This document shows positions 12,450 to 21,959 of a DNA stretch of 64,000 nt, one piece after another. Under the pieces are notes generated by a model. That model did not search any database. It had not been told where the DNA came from and worked only from the letters and a program-made list of their open reading frames with translations. Origin of the DNA: Clitopilus passeckerianus (lineage: Eukaryota > Basidiomycota > Agaricomycetes > Agaricales > Entolomataceae). The DNA is taken from NCBI GenBank assembly GCA_944990035.1, contig CALYLX010000146.1, positions 1,116,001 through 1,180,000 of the forward strand, in the 5' to 3' direction. Numbering within the stretch: position 1 is the stretch's first letter; the number at the start of each line of letters is the position of its first letter. The position numbers and the translations under genes were made by a program.

Positions 12450-13708
12450 TCAGGAATCCTTCTTGTGAGCCAGTGAAGTCCGAACATGTTCCTCTGCAAG
12501 TTGCCGAAGGATGCTTGTTCCTACGGTGGCCACACTTGCGATGATGTATCCCAGTATGGCTCCATATGCAGGAGTTAACGGCCACGCCTACATATCGATC
12601 AGTCAGTTGGGGAGCGGAGTGCGACAAATTAAAAGTTAATTGAATGTACCTGCCATGGACGATCCCAGTCAAGTGCAATCGGAATGATCCCCGTCCATGC
12701 TCCAATAACTGAGCCCATGAGGGGGTAAGCCAAGGCCCTCTCAATGGGGTTTTTAGGCCTGCAATATCTTTCAGGACGAGTCACCACTAAAGATTGATCA
12801 GACACCTACGAGAATTCAGCAAACAGCCGAATCCAGGTCATCCGGACAGTCAGAGTCTTGACGTCGTTCAACAACCGAGGGACGCCGAGTGCGTAAGCAG
12901 GAGGAAACACGATTAGAACGGCCATTAGTAAGGCTAATAGGAAAGTCCGGAATGCATAGCTGTTGGATTATGGTCGCGTGAATACAACCGGTTTCGTCAT
13001 TGAGAAGAAACACTGACTGTATCAAAGGAGCGCCGAACAGAACGAGAACAAGGTGCAACGCTGGTGCTGCCGCTAATGTAACTGCCCAAGCTTCCTTTAC
13101 TTGCTAATGTGGACCATGTCAGTAAACTTTCCCGTACATCTGTTTGGCCGAAGTACCTGCTGTTTCTCCAGAGCAAGAGCGCGCCGCTCCATGGGATCAT
13201 CAGCTTTTGTGCTTTGGGCGCGTGCGATATCTTGTTGCCATTGTCTCAGCCATCCTCCCCACCAGCCTTGGAGCACTATAGCTCCCGTGCAGAGACAGAG
13301 TAACGTGAATGTCGGACTCTGAGTCAATGGTACTAGGAAAGGGTGCTGCGGTTTGTCTCTTGACGTTTGCTGCACCTCATCTGCGAAAGGCGTCACAAGC
13401 TCGAGGAAGAACGTTGTCCGTGGCAGGAAGAGAGCGATGAAAGCTAGCAAGGTCGTATGAACGCCGACGAGAGACGTGTAGCGAGCTACGAACGACCCGG
13501 TAATCTTGGATCCTTGTGCGCTGGGCTCTGTCGTTCCTCTGTCCTTCGAGTGGTGAGAAGTGGCTGTTTTAGGCGCCTTGCCTGAGCCTTTCGCCATTGA
13601 CGACGCGAGAGGTGTTGGGAAGGGTGTTGAGAACGGCGCGCTTGTGATCGGACCGGAAGAATGGATCGGATTTCGGAACTCTGCCTTGGTCTCCGAGTCG
13701 ACGTTCAA
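12450..13708 (-). CDS. GPI11: GPI-anchor biosynthesis protein PIG-F/Gpi11
   Basis: Multi-span ER membrane protein of the PIG-F family, which supports addition of phosphoethanolamine to the GPI core by PIG-O/PIG-G. The first exon (down to about 13150) has a Ser/Pro-rich cytosolic leader, a first hydrophobic span VHTTLLAFIALFLPRTTFFL, and a second TLLCLCTGAIVLQGWWGGW. After introns, exons give ALHLVLVLFGAPL, then the span FLLALLMAVLIVFPPAYALG. The last exon carries the family-typical block ERALAYPLMGSVIGAWTG followed by IPIALDWDRPWQAWP and a final span ending near KKDS. ATG 13708 starts the only frame that reaches the first span. Intron ends are approximate. Confidence 0.9.
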
Positions 13709-14447
13709 CGTTTATGATTGTGAGCTGCTGTGATAATTTCAGCCACGGCCCTCACTAAACCTCAAAATTTGCAGAAACCGCAGAGTTAATGGACTGTGTA
13801 TGCTTCTGCCATAGGGAAAGATACTCTACAAAGGCAACAACTAGGCAGCACGCGCCCCCGGATGCTCTCAGTAGAGCTAATTCGTCGGCGCGTAATCTCC
13901 ACTGCTCCTCGTGACCACATCGCTTGAGTGCTATCATCTCTGTTGTCTGCTAAACCCGCTGCCAAGATCCTGAAGGATGTGCTATCTCGGTCAAGGGGGC
14001 TACGGATGCCGTCCTTGTTCTCTTGCTTCATTCGGTTATTCCGCCGTGTGGGACTCAATCCCAGCGAACTTCCGGAAGACCTCTCTTCTCTTGCCTTTGA
14101 ACGCCTGCAAGGTTGTCCATGGCCCCACGCGATTGGCTGAAGCCCTACTCGTACATCCCAAGACTGTCAATATATTCAAGCAGGTCCCGGCCGGGATCCA
14201 GAAATAACCGGCTTACAAGCTATACCCGATCGGCGGTCTTACAAACTGACCTCGGTGAAGGTAATCAGCTCTTGATAGTCTCATATTCTTCGTGAGCTCG
14301 TCATTCTTGGTCGTTGCCTTGCGGTGGTATTTCTCTGGGCCAAGCAGCCTATAAAAGGTCGAAGAAGATGGAGTCCAAAGTCCACCAACAACCATCAAAT
14401 CACGAGTTCTTCCAAGCAACCACCTATCCCAACTCTAAACTTACAAT
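13709..14447. other. Intergenic region between divergent genes
   Basis: Separates the divergent PIG-F and reductase genes. Several 60-90 codon frames overlap on both strands, with no family resemblance. A TATA-like element lies at 14350-14357. Confidence 0.4.
14350..14357 (+). promoter_or_regulatory. TATA-like element of the reductase gene
   Basis: TATAAAAG lies 91 nt upstream of the ATG at 14448, a plausible spacing for a fungal gene with a leader of about 60 nt. Confidence 0.5.
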
Positions 14448-15775
14448 ATGGCTCAAACCATCCTTGTATGTTCCCCACATTCTTGAGCATCATCTACGCG
14501 TTCTGACGTCTTTTTAATCAGGTCACTGGCGCTACTGGCTACCTAGGCTCCCACATCGTCGTTCAGCTCCTTGAGAAAGGATACAACGTGAAAGGGTAAG
14601 CCTTCTAACTGTCACTCTTCCGATAGCGCGGTCAACTAAACCTACCACCCAGCGTCGCCCGTTCCTCTAAAATCAATGCTCTCAAGAAGGCTTATGCAGG
14701 CCACGGTGCTCAGTTCCAGGCCGTAGCTATCCAGGATATCATTTCCGACCAGTTCCCAGAAGCATTCGTAGCTGTAGATACGGTAATTCATACTGCTTCT
14801 CCACTTCCGGGAAGACAATCTCCCGAGAAGGTCCTTGAGGTATGTATCCTTCGTCAGCTGTGAACATCTAGTTTCTGACTATCACGTCAACGCCAACTTT
14901 AGGGTGCAGTCGAAGGCACACTGAACATCATTCGTCAAGCTCAGAAGGCTGGCGTCAAGAAATTCGTCGTAACAAGCTCTATCGTTGCCGTTATTACTCC
15001 ATCCAGGACGTTCACCGATAAAGGTTCGTCAAACGAATCACCCAAGGAGGATCGCCACCTTACTGCTCTGCACACTAGACTGGAACCCTATCACCAAAGA
15101 GCAAGCTCTCACTGGATCTGCGTTCCAAACTTATTCTGCGAGCAAAACCCTCGCAGAGAAGGAGCTCTGGGCATTCAATGATGCTCACCCAGACCTAGAC
15201 ATTACCACCTGTACGTTGACCGCTAATCCCTTCGGGAACATCTTGCTCATCCCTCGCTCCCATTCCCAGTCAACCCTCCATTCCTCTACGGTCCTTTCGC
15301 ACCCACCTTCCCCGCCACCCTCCCCAAAGGCGACTATGGCGCCCTATCCACCTCACTCTACATCTACCGATTCCTCAAACCCAACGGCGTATACCCCGCC
15401 TCCCCAGGCTACGCTGACGTCAGAGACATAGCCCGCCTCCACGTCCTCGCTCTCACCGCGCCTCCCACCTCTGAGGTTGGCCGCAAGCGCATCGTCTTCG
15501 CCAGTCCTCATGGTTTCAAGTATGGGGAAGTCAGGGAGTTGATCAGGGAGAAGCGGCCGGAGTTACAGGGGAGGTTGATCAATGTGGAGTTGCCGAATCC
15601 TGGGTTTGATAGGATCCCTGTTGACCTTGGGAGGGTGAAGGATGTGTTGGGTGTGCCGAAGGAGGAGTTGAGGAGTCTTGAGCAAACGATTTTGGATACT
15701 GTTGATTCTCTCTTGGAAGTCGAGAAGAAGTGGAAGGAGGAGGGTGTTGTGATTGATATTCCCACTCAAGATTAA
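14448..15775 (+). CDS. NAD(P)-dependent epimerase/reductase (dihydroflavonol-4-reductase-like)
   Basis: Extended short-chain dehydrogenase related to Gre2-type methylglyoxal/carbonyl reductases and dihydroflavonol reductases. The nucleotide-binding motif VTGATGYLGSHIVVQLLEKG lies right at the N-terminus (TGxxGxxG). The next exon gives VARSSKINALKKAY, then VDTVIHTASPLPG. FVVTSSIVAV precedes the active site, and YSASKTLAEKELW supplies the Tyr-x3-Lys pair. ADVRDIARLHVLALTAPP is the usual block after the substrate loop. Exons run 14448-14467, 14522-14597, 14655-14839, 14903-15023, 15079-15210 and about 15270-15775. The first exon codes only about seven residues (MAQTIL). The physiological substrate is not predictable. 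Confidence 0.9.
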
Positions 15776-16222
15776 ACCAACCTTTCGTACCTGTAACATT
15801 AATAAATGTGCACTTCCCCTCTTTCGTTATGGACTGGGCTATAAGCTCATGAGGATTCTCCGCTGAGCGTTGCTTGTACAGCGCGGTGCTGGATTCCCAA
15901 TGGACGCCCAATGAGACAGTAATATCCAAGTCTTTGACCGAAGCAGACAGGGTGGATGCGAGTGAGATGTATATTGTTGGATAGATATCAATAACGACAT
16001 GGTTGCAAATACGATAGCTTAAGTTAGAGAACGATGATATAAGTAAAGAAACGCTAATGGCTACAGTGGTCGACCGAATGATCCAAAAAATGAAACCGAA
16101 AAGACAGACGATGAAGAGCGAAACGGGTACAGAAGGTTTGGTGTGCGATGAAGCGTGCAACGTTCATGGCAGCCGAACCCAGGAAGAGTCACGGTATGAC
16201 GCGTTTTGACGCGTCAAACTCT
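15776..16222. other. Intergenic region
   Basis: 3' flanks of two converging genes (reductase on plus, CFEM gene on minus). No further gene seen. Confidence 0.5.
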
Positions 16223-16834
16223 TTATAGAGAGAGGGCGACGACACCAACGGCGACGAGGCCGGCGAGAGCACCAGAGACGGTGTTGGCCAAAGCACCGCC
16301 AGTTTGGGTGGCAGCGGGTGCAGAGGTAGTGTCAGAGCCGGAGGCAACGGGGGTGGTGGGAGTGGTTGAGGCACCAGAGGCAGTCTCGGAAGCGGAGCTA
16401 GGGTGGGGGGTGGGGATAGCACCAGTGAGAGTTACGCCCTGAAATGAAGAGACATAATCAGAAAGGGTTCACTTTGATAACTCAAGGAAGTAAAGAACTT
16501 ACAAAGGCCCTGCAAAGGGATTGGGAGGCAGCGATGGCGTTCTTGAGGTCATCGCCCTGGCAGTTATCGGCGATACATTGGGTGGATGCCTCGACGAATT
16601 TTTCGTCCTTGCACAGGCACGCGTTGTCCTGGAGGTCGCAGCTGGAGACTTTCCCTGCGACGTCAGCCAAGCACGGGCCGGCGCAGGCTAGGTATCGAGA
16701 AAGGATACATGTTAGTGGAAATGAAAGGCACGAAGAGAGATTGTGAACGCACAAGGAATCTGGCGCGAGTAGAGGCTGCCAGCAGAAACGGAGGCGACGA
16801 GGGTAGCAGCAGCGACAATGGTGGAGAAACGCAT
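16223..16834 (-). CDS. CFEM-domain surface protein, probably GPI-anchored
   Basis: Small secreted fungal protein. Exon 1 (16753-16834) encodes a signal peptide, MRFSTIVAAATLVASVSAG. Exon 2 (to about 16503) encodes a compact CFEM domain with eight cysteines in the classic order, including CAGPCLADV, CDLQDNACLCKD, TQCIADNC and a final C in SQSLCRAF. The Asp within NACLCKD lies near the position that binds haem iron in CFEM proteins. The last exon is a Ser/Thr/Ala/Pro-rich stalk followed by a C-terminal hydrophobic tail (SGALAGLVAVGVVALSL), as expected for GPI anchoring. CFEM proteins function in haem/iron uptake or cell-wall integrity; which applies here is not visible. Confidence 0.92.
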
Positions 16835-17564
16835 GTTGGTTAAAGAGTGGGTTGTGAAAGAAAGAAGTTTCTTCTGCCGCAAGGATGCAAAGGAGTACTG
16901 GTCCGGAGACGAGATCTAGTAGGTCTAACTCAAGGAAGCTGAGAGAGCTGGAGAACCTGGAGAGGCGGGAGCGGAGGTTTATATATCTTTTGAAGTGAAA
17001 GGGAAAACTTTGGCATCAAGTCTCTTGTGTGAACACGGTTCCTGGGGTTCTGATGTCAATCCACCCTCGCGTGGAGGGTCGAAGAAGGCACATGCGTACC
17101 GGAAAAGGCAGGTCTGCCTCTTCAGCCTTGAATTTGACTTTAGCGATGCCAATTCTTTGTGACTTTCGAGCGCTTTGTGCCCGTATTAGGCTGTTTCGAA
17201 GCTTTTGAAACCATTGCCTTGAGGACAAGAGCATTAAGCGCACAAAAGGATGGCTCGTTTCGAGCACAAGGGACAAACGATTGTTCAGATTGGGGAATAC
17301 CTCCGAATTCTTCTTCATCTCCGGGTTTGAGAGAAAGGCACGTTGATCAACAACTTCCATTTCTGGAGATATTGAATTTGCTTATGTTTGCATCTGAAGG
17401 CCTTGACTTTGACCGTGCGGAAAACGCCGCATCAGCTAGTAAGCCACCTTTGAACCTTATTTTGTTTGTACACCACAAACGATAGCCAAACAATCCAATC
17501 ACCAAGGTTGTGCTTTTAGGCTCTTCGGTTGTATCTCCATCGACTTCGACATCCCTCAAGACTA
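16835..17564. other. Divergent promoter region, CFEM and RPL31 genes
   Basis: No supported gene. Contains the leader and promoter of the CFEM gene to the left (TATA-like element at 16976-16986) and of RPL31 to the right. A 114-codon minus-strand frame at 17016-17360 has no recognisable family. Confidence 0.45.
16976..16986 (-). promoter_or_regulatory. TATA-like element of the CFEM gene
   Basis: On the minus strand an AT-rich run containing ATATATAAA lies about 145 nt upstream of the CFEM start codon at 16834. Confidence 0.4.
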
Positions 17565-18108
17565 ATGGTATGTGGCCTGCTCATCGTCGCACCCGATGAT
17601 GACTGACCTTTCTACGTAGGCCCCCGCACAAAAGAAAAAGGTATTCAGGTCATCATACTACCTCAAACCACCGTCAATTAACAACGAAATCTAATCCTAC
17701 CAGACTGGCGGCAAGACCCGCTCCGCCCTCCAGGACGTCGTCTCCCGGGAGTACACTATCCACCTACACAAGCGAGTGCACGGCCGCTCCTTCAAGAAGC
17801 GCGCTCCCTGGGCTGTCAAGTCTATCGTCGACTTTGCACAAAAAGCAATGGGCACCTCTGACGTCCGCATCGATCCCAAACTGAACCAGGCTGTCTGGGA
17901 GAGGGGTGTCAAGAGCGTACCCCACAGGCTGAGGGTCAAGCTAGAGAGGAAGAGAAATGACGAGGAGAATGCTAAGGAGAAGCTGTTCACATATGTTTCG
18001 CACGTCCCCGTTACTACATTCAAGGTATGTTTAAATCGCTCGACTTCTAATGTGTTTTGCTCATGCTGTGATTAGGGTCTGCAAACTCAGATCGTCGATG
18101 CCGAGTAG
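17565..18108 (+). CDS. RPL31: 60S ribosomal protein L31 (eL31)
   Basis: Protein of the large cytosolic ribosomal subunit near the exit tunnel. Exons 17565-17567, 17620-17640, 17704-18024 and 18076-18108 give 125 residues, the family length. The core includes [20 protein letters not shown] and [20 protein letters not shown], with a C-terminal [10 protein letters not shown]. The first coding exon is the ATG alone, followed directly by GTATGT; the second exon codes MAPAQKKK minus its Met. All junctions have GT..AG and keep phase. Confidence 0.96.
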
Positions 18109-18512
18109 ATGCTGGGTCTCCACTATTATCATTCTTCTATATCCATCGCACCTTTCATGTCGTCCATATGTGCACAACGGCTTCTATGATATGCCACAGA
18201 ATTCATGATTTTGCAAAGCCCGATCACTGCGTGAAAAGGTTCTCTAGTTTTGGCTGAGGTCATTACGATCGAACACCTGGATTGCATGCGAGCCTTGTCA
18301 CTCTCGGTTTCAGTCACTTTGTATTCCCTGCACAGCTGAGGGGGATACACAACCGCTACCTCGGTTGCCTTCAATCTAACAGCTGCTTCCGCTTGATTCT
18401 TGAGCAGAGATATATCTGTCGTGTGGCAACAATGTGCTGTGCGCACCACCGCTTATGCTAATATTTCCTTGTGCTACAGGCTAAAAATATAGGAAAGAAT
18501 AATACAACACGA
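18109..18512. other. Intergenic region
   Basis: 3' flanks of converging RPL31 (+) and the orphan membrane-protein gene (-). The last 30 bases or so match the 3' flank of the second copy of that gene, marking the edge of the tandem duplication near 18480. Confidence 0.45.
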
Positions 18513-21177
18513 TCAAGCGCCAAAGACCGATTGTACAGCATTCCTCGCATGATGCCTCATCGTCGGCACAAGGTGCAAACTCGAATCAAACGCATACTTC
18601 CCCCTCACCAAATCAATCGCCCGCATCATGCTCGCAACCCCAGGATACATCCCACTATCCTCCATCCTATCAACTGGTCCACCGCCAGCAGGCGCCATCT
18701 GCCACTCAGGGGTCGGGTTCGGACTCGACGCATACGGACGCATACACGCCAATAGAATCAACCTCGTCGTGAAGTACACGAACGCGCCGAAGAGGTTGGA
18801 GTCGATGGATTCGGGGTATTCGGTGACAAGACGTTCGGAGTCTGTGAATGCGCCAACGAGGATGGACATGAACTCTTGTCCGGTGGCCCAGAAGATGTCC
18901 TCGTTACGGGTTTCGTCTGAGGCCATGATTAGGCAGGAGTCGATCCAGACTTGCTTGGGTGGTGGGGTGTGAAGTTCGACTGCTTTGTCTTTTCCCTTGT
19001 CTTTCCCGTTCTCTGCCTCCTTCTCCTTGGCCGGCTCTTCTGGCGAGTTTTTCCTTTCATGAGAACCAGCTGGGGCCTTCTGGGCCCCAGCATCTTGCTT
19101 CTCGAAAAAGCCGAAAGGGAACACCAATAGAGGCTCCTTCTTCATATGAGGTGCCCAGTGGATCCTGTCATGACAGGCTTCGTATATGACATGTGCTGCC
19201 GTTCCCCAGCCTTGGGGTGTGCTGAAGAAGAACAGCCCAATCGCGTCATGACGGCGGGACGCGACTTTGGCGTAGAGGCGGTATTTGGTGTTTAGGTCCA
19301 GATTGGTTGGGGGAGGTCCTTGTACCTCGCTGTGGGTAGCTGGCCCGGGTGACGTAGAAGTTGGGCCTGGTTGCTCTTGTTGTTGGACATCACATCCGGG
19401 GTTATGAGGTGGGGAGAGAGAAGGCTCTGGTGTCAAGAGAGGGTCGGTTATCATCTTGGAACAGGATGCAGGGGGGATGTCGACATCGAGGAGGGATGGC
19501 CCCTTCGTCTTGACTGAGCTCGGCCTGGATGGACCAGCGATAGAGGATGACGCTGATGGTGGAAGTGGTAGTTCCCATGGTTCGAGGGCGATGGGTTGGG
19601 GTGTAAAGGAGCGTTTGTGGCTGTCATTTGTCTCAAAAGGGTTCTTGGCCTCAGCTTTCTCATCTGCGTAGGATGCGGGCTTCGCCGATGAATCCAGTTC
19701 CCTGAGCTCTGTCTCCTCGTGCTGCTTCTGCGGACGGAAGGAGGGAAGGAAACCTAAAAGAAAAGAAAGTATTCCTTTGTCCCTAGAGTTCGCGTCTTCC
19801 GGCCCTACGACCATGTTGACGAAACCTGGGTTGTTCAAAGGCGTGACATAGGCCTCGTTGGCCAATGAAATAACGTATCCTTTGCACAAGTTTGCTACAA
19901 AGAAGAATCCCTGACAACATGGTCAGTGAAAAGCTTGTATGCGCTGAAGGAGATCTTACAATTTCAATCAAAATAACCCACAGATGAGAAGAGCGAGCCC
20001 CAATATAAAAGGCCAAGAAGCCAATCCCAATGGTGACCAAAGCCACCAGGACTTCCCACTTTGGAAGATGGGGCTTCATGTCGACATACTGTCCAATCGT
20101 GACCGTCTTTGGTGACAGCGGGTTCAGCGATAGGTGTCTTCTTGCCAACAGGCTGGTGAACCACACATTATCAACCAGCATCCAAGTATCTGACAAATTC
20201 TGTCGTGGAATATCCAGATAAACTGACTGCCGCTGACGTTTGAGAACCGTCTGGGCAAGGAAATGGCCTAAGCCTAAAATGCCCTGGCCACCAAGCAGGA
20301 GAGCGGAGGCAGCAGGCGACTGCCAGCCTGTCAGGTTAGGAATGGCTGCGATGACGCCCACAGCGATGGGGAGGATAGTGAAGGCGGCAATGAAGAGGAA
20401 GACGATGGTTGCATTGGTTTCAAGGGGCATGGAGGGTGCTGGCCAATGCAGTTCAATCATGGCGGTGGCATCACGTAGTTTCGCGTCGTTGGATTCTTGG
20501 AAAGAGGGCAGGAGATTCTGGTCGTCCCAGATCTCCTCGTGTATGTGCCATGACTGGAGTAAGTGTCGCTGGACACGAGCGAGCATATCGCCCAGTGCTT
20601 CTCTGTTCTGAACATCCCAAACCAACCGCCCAGATATGGTGCTCATATAGATGGTGGTAAGAAACTTCGATAACTCGTTGAAATCTAGTTGGTCCTTTCC
20701 GGGGTCTTCTGTATCTTTGGTGGCCAGGTTCCATTTACCACGGAGGATGGCGCAAGCTGCGACTCCCGGATTGCGAGTTTTGGAATGGCAGGTCAAGCCT
20801 CCTCGTTTTGAGAAGCGTGGGCAGACGCCATAGAGCGACCCACACCCAAGCTCTGCACAAGCATCATATATGTCTGATTCTCCTGCTCCCAGAAGATCCT
20901 TTAATGCGGCTATGTTACTCCCTGTATGAACAAATATGAGTTGACTTTCGGTTGGACCTCCGCACTGGGACTGACCTTTGACCACGGTTGACAAAATTCC
21001 TAGTGCACCAATGGGCGCCAAAGATGTAGCCCATAGCTGTTTCGAATTTGAAGTATGGTTCGACAGTGCCCTTGCAGAGTTCGCCCCGACAAGTGCTGCC
21101 AGTGGCGAAAAAGAAGTCAATGCATCTGCAAGGATTTGCTGTAGGTCATCAGGATCGACCAGCTTCGCTGGTGGCAT
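18513..21177 (-). CDS. Orphan multi-span membrane protein, copy 1
   Basis: Three exons (20976-21177, 19960-20921, 18513-19910; minus strand) give about 853 residues. No domain is recognised. Residues about 1-70 begin MPPAKLVDPDDLQQ. A Cys-containing region follows (YDACAELGCGSLYGVCP). Then come three or four hydrophobic spans: IVFLFIAAFTILPIAVGVIA, ALLLGGQGILGLGHFLAQ, and WEVLVALVTIGIGFLAFYI with adjoining LWVILIEI. After intron 2 a segment GFFFVANLCKGYVISLANEA leads into a long Ser/Pro-rich cytosolic tail with a conserved globular part (KYRLYAKVASRRHDAIGLFF onward). The start is set by comparison with copy 2, where the same Met is preserved. Both introns occur at the same sites in copy 2. 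Exon 2 is nearly identical to copy 2, exon 3 clearly less so. Function unknown. Confidence 0.85.
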
Positions 21178-21482
21178 GGTGGTTAGCCCTAAGCTGTCGT
21201 GTTCTTGACTCAACCTGCATGGCGTAGCTCAGGGTGTGAGTGAAGCGAATGGTGTACCAAATGGAGGTTGTGGTTGTTGAAGAAGAGATGGCCCTCGGTG
21301 AAAGCTGTGCCATTGCCATGAAACTTGATCTGGGTGGGCCCCAGGAAACAACACGTGTGTTACAGAATAAACCATTCCACCATTGCAGGCAGTAAAATCC
21401 TCCTCTATTGCAGTAGACGGGGCGTCCAATTGTGAACTAGTATTCAATATATCGAGCAATATCGTCGCATCTCTACGTAGAA
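21178..21482. other. Intergenic region inside duplication unit 1
   Basis: Promoter and leader of the copy 1 orphan gene. The minus strand resembles the corresponding stretch upstream of copy 2 (about 24653-24850), so it is part of the duplicated unit. No additional gene. Confidence 0.5.
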
Positions 21483-21840
21483 TCAACGCCACTGCTCCCC
21501 TACATCAATCCTGCTGCTACCATCAGCCTGATACTCATATCCGAAACCAAATCTACCATCTCTGGTTGCATTTTCATAGCTAGGGGGTCCTGAAGAAATT
21601 CCGTAAGGTGAATTGGAAGATACTAGTAGGGCTCGATTGGATGGTCCGGCAATCGTATCCCGTTTCTTTGCCTTCAGCGAACTCAGGGTCAATAAGGGTC
21701 CCGTTGAGTCGAATAACCGGCACGCTTTGGTGGCGACGTCTCCTGGTCACCGCATCGACGGTAGGATTGGCAGCAGCATTCGCTTTGCGGCCAAGAAGCT
21801 TAGCGGCATTGGCACCTGTCATCTCAATTGGCGATATCCT
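21483..21840 (-). pseudogene. Truncated last exon of four-span membrane protein gene
   Basis: Matches the last exon of the intact gene at 24927-26474: AAKLLGRKANAAANPTVDA, TRRRRHQSVPVIRLNGT and DPEFAEG, then PYGISSGPPSYENATRD. Everything upstream (all membrane spans and the start) is missing. A 56-bp segment present in the intact gene is deleted here between two TGAAGG repeats, which also shifts the frame, so the two halves lie in different frames. It is a passive by-product of the tandem duplication. Confidence 0.88.
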
Positions 21841-21959
21841 CCCCTGCTTCAGCTGCTCAGCGCCCTATACAGTTCGCCATGTATCCGCCACCGCCGCCGT
21901 TGTAACTGGTATGAAAGTTCTTGTGGTATTACGGACTACACGGTATTACAGACTACAAA

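Larger units (their letters stand above)
18480..21840 (-). repeat. Tandem duplication unit, copy 1
   Basis: About 3.36 kb that recurs with the same gene order at about 21960-25340. It contains the orphan membrane-protein gene and, upstream of it on the same strand, the 3' part of the last exon of the four-span membrane-protein gene. Homology begins just beyond the stop codon of the orphan gene (shared GACCGATTGTAC and CATTCCTCGCATGATGCC) and ends within the coding sequence of the four-span gene. Confidence 0.9.

Noticed and set aside
17016..17360. 114-codon minus-strand frame upstream of RPL31
   Set aside because: No domain, no splice structure, and it overlaps promoter sequence of two genes.
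21229..21492. Minus-strand frame of 87 codons between the duplicated genes
   Set aside because: It corresponds to the promoter/leader region duplicated upstream of copy 2, where the matching frame is different and unrelated in sequence ends; no domain.
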